From contig JAJKFJ010022720.1 in NCBI GenBank assembly GCA_027382625.1, positions 1 through 64,000 of the forward strand: 64,000 bases of DNA. Reading direction: 5' to 3'. The translations under genes were made by a program, and so were the position numbers. The stretch comes from Tetmemena sp. SeJ-2015 (lineage: Eukaryota > Ciliophora > Spirotrichea > Sporadotrichida > Oxytrichidae). Below, piece after piece: positions 55,730 to 64,000 of the stretch. The notes under the pieces are model-generated. The model saw only the letters and a program-made list of their open reading frames with translations. It was not told the DNA's origin and made no database searches. Each line of letters begins with the position of its first letter. The stretch's first letter is position 1.

Positions 55730-58365
55730 ATGGCTCAATAAGAAAACCCCCTCACTAAAGCCAACACACAAGTAGGTTTGCGTTACCCCTTGGTTAAATA
55801 ACGAAAGAGTCGCAGGAAAATGAAGAAGCTCCATCTACGATGCTCACTGATGTAAGGGTGAGCTAAGAGTCCACTCTCCTTCCACAGTTAAGAAGGCCAC
55901 TCACTTTCCATAATTAAAAGCTGAATGAGAAACTGCTGTCTGTGAAGACCAGCTCTGGAACGACGATGATGGCCCTATGCTCTCTAACACAGTCTAAAGA
56001 GCAGAAACCAGAGCAGGTGCAAACCTGAGCGCACACACTTCAAGCTCTTAGCTAATTGTTGATTCGAAGGCGTAGCTTGGTGGCCAAGTAACAGTCTAGT
56101 AGGATTCATAAAACCCAATAATGAATAAGTTCCTAGGTCGTTGAATGCGCAAGCAAATCAAGTAGTTTCAAGAGAGTGGTGGTGTCAAGCCGCAAGTGTT
56201 TGAGAAGTTTGATGAGCATCCCAGTCTCTCTCAATTCAGAAAGACTAAGGAGCAGTCGCTTGAGAAAGTGATCACTACGAGAGTAAAGAGTAATCTTCAA
56301 CGAATCCAAGAGGAAACTGCCGCTTAGCAGTTGAAACAGTAGTAGCAATAGTAGTTACAAGAGTCATCACTACAGCAAGAATATTTTAACTTAATCTAGG
56401 TTCAAATCGAGGACTGCAGTTAATTCCTCCAGAGTATCTGATGATGAGGCAGAAGCAAGTCAGCTAAATTAAGTATCTTCTAAGCATCCCAAGATAATAG
56501 AGCAACTCAGAAAATCTCTAAACACAGAGAATGCTTATCAACTACCGCTTAGAGTCTCTTAGAGAAAAACGACTAACTTGAAGTCTTCATTACCATCATC
56601 TCTCAATAAAGAAGCAAACTTAAGCACCTCAATCAGAGAGAATGAGAAATCGAAGATCAAAATGCAAGCTAAAACCAACTTCAGTCTCATGCCAGTTTAA
56701 GCTCAATATAAGACCTCAAAGAATTCCCCTGCAAGGATCCCATCAGTAGATAAAAAAGCTGAGGATACCTTTGCTGCAAATAGACAAAAGGCAAGATCAA
56801 TTTCTCAATGCGAATTGACTGTGCCCCGCATGTTCAAGATATCTAATCAGCTGAATGACATAGACTCGATTCGCGCTCAGTTGAGAAAGAACCAGTACTT
56901 CCATTTGGACTTCAATCCCTCACTCGGCAATTCAGAGTCATCTGCTCTCTATGGTGAGTTATACTCTCACAACAAGTTGGAGTCTAAGTACCAGTCAGTC
57001 TACGAGTACTTTCAACAGAACAAGCGCAAGATCGCAGTCAACTTGAAAAAGTCCAGGAAGGTTAAGCTGGTAGACGCTAAGGAAGTGTTCGGCAAGCACC
57101 CTAAGAAAACAACAGACAAGGATAAATAATTATATTCAAATTTTTTTTTAAATTTTAGATTGTAATTTTATAGGTAGGTGGTGGAAGTAGTCCTTAAGAA
57201 AAGCATTTGAAGACTAAGCCGAAGGACAAGGTGGAGGAGTATATCCAGACGGAGCGGATGAAGTCTCAGCCACGCTACATCATGTCTCAGTTTGAGGATG
57301 ACTTCCAGCCCTCTAGCAATCCCTATGAAGACCATAAATAAATATTATAATAGTCAACAAGTCAATATAATCATTTAATTTGAGAGACGATGGGGATGTG
57401 CAAACTAGGATCACCAAGCTGGTGAATGATAAGTAGCATCGCGACCAGATTTAGAAGAGCATCACTCTCATGCGTAAGAAGTATGAGGCCAAGTCTAATC
57501 TGGACATCCTCCGCTTCTTCGACCGCTTGGGCATCGACCTTATCATTATCATTAGATAATCACACTGAGTCATGAACATTAATTTTCTCTTCTTCATGAT
57601 AACAACGAGACTCTGTACTAGTAGTTTTGCTAGCGAGTGATGCAGTCCGTGCAAGAGTGTGATCGCATAACTTACTTCCAGCCGGATGAACGCATCCTCA
57701 GCAAGTTCATCAACGATAAAATGCAGGCACAGAAAGTCAACTGGAACGACGTCAAAAAGTTCAGGCGAGCGTCTAAGTTTAGTAGCGTGCCCCCTTTGAT
57801 ATCTGAAATGAGCAAGTAGGAAGTGACCATGCCCAAGGTTGTTTTCATAACTGCAGATCAAACTGATTATTAGCATAAAAGGAGTTTATCCCATTTTAAG
57901 GATACTTGACTTTAATTATCTTGATAGTAGGAACCCACTTTGAACTTGCAATAATCCATTCAGTCTCCTACAAGGAGCAAGTTCACACTCAACCTAAGGA
58001 GGAGACCCACTCTGAATGAGTCAAGCATGCACCTCTCACCTACTTAATCACCCACTCATTCTCCCAACATGAATTCAAGAACCAATCTAGGCTTAACGCC
58101 AAGGCAGCAACTACAGCAGCACCTAGTAGAGGAGCTTAGGAACAGCCAGTAAAGAAAGGCTTTGAAGGAGCTTTTGTCCCCAACCAACAAGCGAAAGCAG
58201 AAGAAGAACTTCATCGAACTCAATAAGAGCACTCTCAATAACGAATCCAGCCAGGAGATGAGCAAGCTACTCTCAGCTAGGAGGGGCATTAGAACTAGTA
58301 GTCAGGAGTTTCCAACTGCCTCTGCCTCAGTTTAATCAATAAAGGTGCTTTCCATTAACTTATGA
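55730..58365 (+). CDS. Unknown Q/K/S-rich protein
   Basis: The ATG at 55730 gives MAQQENPLTKANTQ, followed after a frame change by ESQENEEAPSTMLTDVRVS. Gln-rich coil (RIQEETAAQQLKQQQQQQ) lies near 56320. The longest clean block, near 56800-57130, reads MFKISNQLNDIDSIRAQL, SLGNSESSALYGELYSHN, ESKYQSVYEYFQQNKRKIA. Then KPKDKVEEYIQTERMKSQ and SQFEDDFQPSSNPYEDH, a conserved-looking block DRITYFQPDERILSKFIND near 57665, and a basic Ser/Pro-rich C-terminus. I do not recognise it. It may form one gene with the block that follows on the same strand. Confidence 0.55.
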
Positions 58366-58380
58366 ACTGGCTTTTCAGTT

Positions 58381-59344
58381 ATGGGGTTGAGAAGATCTAT
58401 GCAGTCGAGTCCTAACTCCAACCGTTTCCGGAGCTTGTGCGACTTCTTTTAGAAATCTCGCTTTGACGCAGATAACGTACTCAAGCTAAAGAACAGACTT
58501 TATAGTAAGGAGAAGGAGAGTGCTTAGAGCACTAGTTAAGTAAGGTAGTCAGTTTAAGGAGCTCTTTTTACTTTGAAGAATCTAGACTTGAACTAGAACT
58601 CTATCAGAGAAGGAGACAGAGAAGGATACTAATGATAGGAAGCGTCTCTCTCAAATTCACAGAGATCACGGAAGCAGCAGCAAGAGCACTGCACACAACA
58701 ACAGAAGCTATGGTGGCTTTTAATCTAAACTGGGACTTATGGGCTTGGAGGAGAAGGAAAGCTCCCGCTTAGAGGCTATTGACTCCCCTGTGAGGGGACA
58801 GCACTTGATTGAGAACTTCAGTCGCCTCATTGATTTCTGCGAGGACTTTACTAACAACCAGAAAGACTCCGCCTTCATTTCTAAGATCGATCAGAGGTAA
58901 GTATAGTAGTTTTGTGAAGTTGTGATGTTGATGATGGATGTTTAGTACTCGTGAGTTGGAGGACAAGTCAGAGATGCTTTAGCAAGGAGTGAACGATCTG
59001 CTGATAGGGTTGTCACTGTGCGAGCGACCAGAGGACTTGGTGGGCATCGACGAGATCCTGAGGGAGAACTACGTCCAGAGGGACGAGGACATTGATAACT
59101 ACATGAACCCAGAGATAAAAAATAAAATATAAATAAGAAGGAGATTATGTTTTTAAATTAGATCCTGGAGAAGATGAAGAAGAGGAGCGAGGACATAGCG
59201 ATGTACATGTCCCTGCTTGGCTAGAAGAAGATTTGGAAGCCAGACAAGTTCCAGGTGAGCAAGGGCATGCTCAAGAATGGCATGGATGACGGAAGAGGCT
59301 TCAGCAGGATGGGCATGGGCAGGCCAGGGGGAAGGACCAAGTGA
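58381..59344 (+). CDS. Unknown charged protein (possibly 3' part of the preceding gene)
   Basis: It starts at MGLRRSMQSSPNSNRFRSL (58381) just after a TTTTCAG that could be an intron acceptor, so it may continue the upstream gene. Blocks: FFQKSRFDADNVLKLKNRL, IENFSRLIDFCEDFTNNQ, LLIGLSLCERPEDLVGIDE, NYVQRDEDIDNYMNPEI, EKMKKRSEDIAMYMSLLGQ. It ends MGMGRPGGRTK at TGA 59342-59344. A short AT-rich interruption near 59115-59160 splits NPEI from ILEKMKK. Family is not recognised. Confidence 0.55.
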
Positions 59345-59534
59345 AGAAAGAAACACCTTATACAATTGTGATAATGCTGATATTATATTAATTTCATTTG
59401 AAAAGTATAAATCCATATCAATCTAGCAACACTTTTCATCACCTTATTAGAGACAAATCAATAAAATAGTTATCCAGTGATTATAAGTTAGTTAAACGAT
59501 ACATATACAGTTTGGATTTATAGATGAGGGGTAT

Positions 59535-60464
59535 TCAGGCCTTGAAGGGGAAAATGCCGAAGTCGTCCATGTTCTTCATAGTTATGTGGAACTGGATTTT
59601 TATCACGCCACTGGACTCCACGCGAGTCACCTCCCTTCCCTCGTTTTTGGAAAGCAACTCAGTCGGGTGGAGGTACTCAGCGTTCTTCCCCTTGAACCAT
59701 AAATCTAAACATCGAATAATTAAAGTACTTAATATGATGAACCACCCAAAGACATGGGAAAGCAGAGAACTGGAAATAGGCCTGAAGAGATTGACATAGC
59801 GAGTGTGAGTGCCTGGCTGCGTTGGTATGTGCACAGTCCCATAGCCACAGATCTAGTCTCTGCCGAAGAAGTCTCTGTTAGTCATGGTTACTACTATCTG
59901 AGGCCAGCCACTCACGTTAGTCGAACTCATGGCCAGCTCGAAGGGGTAGTTCCACACCACTCGCCTGTTAGTCTGCTAGCTCTTGTAGCTGTGCTGTGAA
60001 ACTCCCGATTTATTGCCCTCAATGAACTGCCAGTCGTTGCCTGCCACGAAGTCGTACTTGCAGCACAACCCGTCATAGTCATTGACCTGCCCTGATTCGA
60101 TGTGCCCACTCACAAATAGGTAGAAGGGAGTGAAGGGCTAGCGGCCATTCATCTCTCTCACGTTTAGGTAATTACCTCCGTACCTGGCTTTGTCCCTTTG
60201 CTCAGCTGGAGTCAGTAGTGATCCACTTGAGACAATATAGCATAGACATACTATTTGAGACTAGAACCTATTGGCATCATCAAGCTTTTGTAAATCCTCT
60301 AGCACTGTATCTCTAGCATCGCCATTGTTATTCCCTCTCCTCCCAACAAAGAACTGATTGTCTGCGCCCACATTATCAGCATCAAAGTTAAACTCATCTC
60401 CGCCATCACCTCCCAGCATGCCTCCTGCTCTTCCTGCTCCCAACATGTTAGAGTCGCTTAGCAT
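59535..60464 (-). CDS. B9D1: B9 domain-containing protein 1 (ciliary transition zone)
   Basis: B9D1 (MKSR1) is part of the Meckel complex at the ciliary transition zone and fits a ciliate. The minus-strand ATG at 60464 opens a Gly/Asp-rich leader not typical of animal B9D1. The B9 domain reads LFVSGHIESGQVNDYDGLCC, KYDFVAGNDWQFIEGN, SQHSYKSQQTNRRVVWNYPF, SGWPQIVVTMTNRDFFG, GYGTVHIPTQPGTHTR, SHVFGWFKGKNAEYLHPTEL, GREVTRVESSGVIKIQFHI and ends FGIFPFKA at TGA 59535-59537. One IES lies at 59693-59737. It is head-to-head with the kelch gene (95 bp between ATGs). Confidence 0.93.
59693..59737. other. IES in B9D1, pointer TGAACCA (45 bp)
   Basis: Seven-base copies lie at 59693-59699 and 59738-59744. 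It is in frame and open, and would insert 15 mainly hydrophobic residues, but removal gives FGWFKGKNAEY, aligned with WFMGRRPEY in animal B9D1. Confidence 0.9.
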
Positions 60465-60559
60465 TTTATTATTTAAATTCAAATTTATAATTTCTTAATA
60501 ATTTAAAGAATAGAATACTCCTAGATTAAAAACGAAGAGATCTATTAAGTAGCTCAACG

Positions 60560-62146
60560 ATGAGTTCTAATATTGTGAGAAAAGAAAGTACAGCGCAGAT
60601 TCATGCATCAGATGACTACAGTGTATCCAGAGTACATAGACGAGAACTTGCGCACTCAAGAGCCATATGGGCGCACTCCTTCCCCCAACCTAATTAGGCT
60701 TAGAACCCAGGAGAGGGCCACTCCCAACTCAACAAGACTCAAACTCTCTCCTACTAGAAGAAGCAGCAAGTTCATAACTAGCAAGTCTCCTTCAGTCTCA
60801 CTTCCATGCAAAAAGGGCAGCAAGCCTAGATGGACTGGAGACACATGGGTATCTACATGTTTGGAGGGTTAGTTCAGCCCAGGCAGGAGAGAGATCTCAG
60901 AGCTGAGCAAGTAATGGAGCTTTTGTAGAGTAATGAGGACAAATCAAACTAGAAATGGTAGAATAAGAGCTCTCAAGTGAGTAGTGGCACCTTCGGCCCG
61001 AGGAAGTCAGTCGCTTCTGATCCTCTAGAGTATCTAATGCATATCAGTTTTTTATTTGCTTTTAAAGTATTCAAACGAATTGTTCTTGATAAGACCCGAC
61101 TATGTGATGAATAAGTTGCAACTCTACTTTAATAAGAAAGGAGGAATGGATCTTGACTACAAAAGCGACTTCAACAAGAAGATTGCACCTCAACTTCACT
61201 TTGAAGTAATTAAGCTAGAACCCGCAGGCAGACCTCCACTCCCAAGGTGCTAGCATGCTTAAACTTTCTTCTCTGGCAGATACATAGCTATATTCGGAGG
61301 AAGAAACGACTCGAAGTTCAAAGACCTCAACAATATTTCACTTAACGATCTCAGTCTCTATGATATCGGTAAGTAGATTCACTTGTGTGTTATATTTTCC
61401 ATTTTGATTGTATATGTTCGAAGCTAATATGTGTATAGTTAAAAACTGCTGGACTTGTGTGGCTTCATACGGATGCCTGCCCGAAGGCAGACACGGTCAC
61501 TCGATGTGTGCCATGTCCAGTGGCCTTAAGAGCTAGAAGTTAGTTATATTTGGAGGAGTCTAGTAAAACTCCTACTGCCAGTCTTCACTCATTACCTTCA
61601 ATACAAGTAAGTCAACTCTAAGCCAAGGTTGATTCAACCTTTCTTAATTATAACTTATAGACTCCAAAAACTAAGACTGAAGATGAAGATATTCAAGGAC
61701 AAGATCACTGAGATAGACAGAGAAGTCAGGAAGATCACTCAAAAGGAGGAGCGATTTAGTGAATGGCAAGCGCAATAATAGAAAGAGCAGCAGACTCTCC
61801 AGTAGTGAAATATAAACTCTATGAGAACAACTGATTCAATTTTATATGAAATTAATTTATAAGAAATGGACTATCATAAATGATGAGCTGATTTATTATA
61901 GCCTGTACTTTCTTGCAAGTGTTTTTGCACTGTGAAAGAAGCCATGTTTATTTCTCTAAAACAGACTTAAACAAGAAGGAGAGAGAACTTACTCAAATCA
62001 TAGAGAGCGAAATCTCCCAGAATGGATTTTCCTTCGCCTGACATTCCTCCATTTATGACAAGCACGCTCCCAAATACTTCTGCCGAGTGATGCATCCTCT
62101 GTGGTGGAACTTCAAGCAAATACAAAAATACAAGTCATTTGAATGA
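60560..62146 (+). CDS. Kelch-repeat protein with C-terminal coil
   Basis: The ATG at 60560 gives MSSNIVRKESTAQI, followed by a Ser/Arg-rich N-terminus (RLKLSPTRRSSKF). Kelch blades: HMGIYMFGG near 60850, RYIAIFGGRND near 61280 with LNDLSLYDI, and PEGRHGHSMCAMSSGLKSQ with KLVIFGG near 61480. A charged coil follows (EIDREVRKITQKEERFSEW, DLNKKERELTQIIESEIS), then a C-terminus HAPKYFCRVMHPLWWNF ending YKSFE at TGA 62144-62146. Two very short interruptions (60831, 62029) and several introns or IESs must be removed. Kelch propellers bind proteins; no partner can be inferred. Confidence 0.7.
60831..60835. other. Candidate 5-bp interruption, repeat TGGA
   Basis: TGGA copies lie at 60831-60834 and 60836-60839. 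Removing five bases joins KKGSKPRW to RHMGIYMFGG in frame, a kelch blade start. An assembly or replication slip is as likely as an IES. Confidence 0.35.
62029..62043. other. Candidate micro-IES with in-frame TGA, pointer TTCC (15 bp)
   Basis: TTCC copies lie at 62029-62032 and 62044-62047. The 15-bp unit is frame-neutral and contains TGA at 62039-62041, the only stop between ESEISQNGF and SSIYDKHAPKYFC. Removal makes the C-terminus continuous. Confidence 0.5.
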
Positions 62147-64000
62147 TCATAAGCATGAATCCATTACATTCTCTTGTTTAAGACAGCTCTGCATGCCAAA
62201 CTTGTCTGTCTGTAAATTTATAGTCTATAAATAAATTATCTTAGATTCACTATCCTCCTTTCTAAGTTTATCAAAGACGAAGAGATCGTTGAAGACTGGT
62301 CTCATCTTAATTTGGTGATTCTAATCATAAATCATCATACATCATATATCTCCTTAAATTATTATAGAAGATTATAAGCACCAGCTCCTCCAAACAGCAC
62401 TGCTTTGTTTCTGCCATAAGCGTTCAAAGTATGGCCGAATCTCTTCGAAGGGAAGTGTAGTCCCTCCTCGCCTTCGTTCTCTACTTACTTCCCATAGAAC
62501 TTGTTATCAAGGTCACTCAACAACCGAGTATCGTTGAAAGGCTGAGTAGCTGTCCCTCCAAACACCATCACTTCTCCCGAGCCTACGTTCAATAGTCTTG
62601 TACCCTCTCTAGCTGGAGGAATCTGAGCTTGGATCTCTAGTGTCTCCCAAAAGCAAATAATATTAAGAGATATCTTTAAAAAGCCTGCGACCATCTCCTT
62701 CTTATCAAGCTATTCTTCTAGATCCAGTCTTCGCATTAGGTATTCAATAGTCTTTGAATCTATCTCTTCTTTCTCTAACTAAGATTGTAGAAGCTCCTTC
62801 ACATGTGGCTTGAGTTTATTCTGACTGATAAACTTCAAACACTCCGAAATAAGCCCATTCTCTAATTTGTTGATGCATAAATCATCACATTTTTATTGGA
62901 CAATATAATTGATGTCCAAATCTACACTTCCAGAGAAGGTGGGTGCCAGCACACTCTCAAAGACCTTCTTCTCTTAAATAAGCTATTCTACGTTCTTACC
63001 CCTCAGAGAGTAAGTTTATTAGCTGATTGGCTTTTGAAACTGATTGAATGTCTGTAAGAGTTGCTTAGTCTCATTCACTAAAGTGGTAGACTGAGATTAA
63101 GAGAATGGCAAACTCAGATCCCTCTAGGACTTGAGAGGTTCTGTACTCTACTCCCCTAGAGAGGATAACATAACCCTTCCTTCGTTTCTTGCAGTGAGGG
63201 AGCCAACTAACTACATTTACTGAAGCATAGGCTACAAGCTTGACTGCTCAGTGAATATCATAGGATCATCAATTGCTATTGGCTCATTCAACTCTCCTAA
63301 AAGATTGTTCTATAGGGCAAGCTCAGCTGATGTCTAACTCAAAATTTGCATGCTTGAAAGGTTTCTCTCTGCTCGAGTAGTATTCAGCTACTTCTTTATG
63401 CTTATATCTCCTTTGCTAAATCAATCTAAAACAATAGCGAAATAGATATCTCCCTATCCAACATTGATCTATGCTTGATAGTGGAAATCTAGATTGTACC
63501 TGTTGTTCTCCTCCTCTACTAATTCTTCAACTGGCGTCATTTACTCCACACTTATACTGCTCTCGTTTAGTTTGATGATTGGTGTGAGCTCCTTGCTATT
63601 CTATTTAAACTGATTGGCGAGCTGCACACTTTGGTAGTCGCTACTAGACAAAATCTTATTCAGATTGAGTTGAGGGATGAAAGGAATGGAGCTGCTTCGA
63701 CCGGAGCTTGAGCCGCCGTATCTGTCGCTTTTTTACCAGAGACATCAGGCTGGGAGAAATAATCGGACTTGATTTTCTCTGATTTCTCATAGCCCTCAAA
63801 TAGCCTTCTAATTATTAAAAACGAAAGTTATACAAGGGTTAGCACTTTAATAATTTTGTCTTTCTTGGAGTCAAGGAGCTTTTAGATGTGCTCAGAAATA
63901 CCTCTTGAGCTATTGGCACGGATTAAGACTGAGATAGAGAGTTAAGGCCGCCAACTTACTAGCCTTGGAAAATGTTGAGCTTAGCATCTTTGTTGTTATT
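62147..64000 (-). CDS. Kelch-repeat protein, 5' end outside window
   Basis: This minus-strand gene runs past the right edge. Kelch sequence lies near its 3' end: LNVGSGEVMVFGGTATQP, PSKRFGHTLNAYGRNKAVLF with GGAGAY near 62400, then RPVFNDLFVFDKLRKEDSE. Upstream (62700-64000) it is charged and Ser/Asn-rich (PVEELVEEENNRYNLDFHY, SDRYGGSSSGRSSS). The predicted TGA at 62147-62149 directly abuts the stop of the convergent kelch gene. The most 3' residues after SESK are not conserved, so the true end may be a little upstream. Confidence 0.6.

Noticed and set aside
1..64000. Treating the window as macronuclear DNA, or as a standard-code genome with many tiny genes
   Set aside because: Short standard-code frames are fragments of longer TGA-terminated genes, and conserved proteins are interrupted by repeat-bounded segments that are not introns.
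1..64000. CRISPR arrays, rRNA genes, transposase genes of the TBE type
   Set aside because: I saw no spaced repeat arrays, no rRNA blocks, and no recognisable transposase motifs on either strand.

Overview
The window reads as germline (micronuclear) DNA of a spirotrichous, hypotrich-like ciliate. TAA and TAG lie inside conserved protein blocks where glutamine is expected (for example the topoisomerase II TOPRIM motif [13 protein letters not shown], with TAG at the Q), and the genes I could follow end at TGA. Conserved genes are broken by short AT-rich segments, mostly 22-50 bp, each bounded by a direct repeat of 3-7 bp. Removing the segment plus one repeat copy restores the conserved protein and usually the frame. 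That is the layout of internal eliminated sequences (IESs) with pointers between macronuclear-destined segments (MDSs). I resolved more than twenty by hand. True GT-AG introns (about 37-170 bp) occur beside them. I cannot name the species.

Layout from left to right: a minus-strand unknown gene (145-1.1k); a Q/N-rich plus-strand gene (2.1-4.0k); DNA topoisomerase II on minus (4.18-7.59k), lacking its N-terminal third; a minus-strand coiled-coil gene (7.58-10.78k); a Sec16-like plus-strand gene (10.9-16.8k); an RCC1-repeat gene on minus (17.2-20.9k); a 1.3 kb palindromic element between two 56-bp direct repeats that carry that gene's first codons (20.8-22.3k); a plus-strand paralogue of the coiled-coil gene (22.5-27.4k); cytochrome c (27.7-28.1k); a membrane protein (28.8-29.5k); PTEN (29.7-32.8k); CDC14 (32.9-35.9k); a CK1-like pseudokinase with a partly duplicated segment and a 36-A run (36.3-41.8k); unknown genes on minus (42.1-46.1k) and plus (46.3-49.3k); a small basic, aromatic-rich protein (49.5-50.2k); PRPP synthetase on minus (50.4-51.7k); a GAF-GAF-PAS protein on minus (52.2-55.6k); two plus-strand genes (55.7-59.3k); the ciliary transition-zone protein B9D1 on minus (59.5-60.5k); and two convergent kelch genes (60.6-64k).

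The genes do not form a pathway or operon; they are ordinary eukaryotic housekeeping, signalling and cilium genes packed closely. What unites them is the DNA-elimination layer. Besides conventional IESs, several conserved genes are broken by repeat-bounded interruptions of only 5-15 bp, one of which holds the only in-frame TGA. Boundaries of poorly conserved genes are approximate because unseen IESs and introns cannot all be resolved without the macronuclear sequence.
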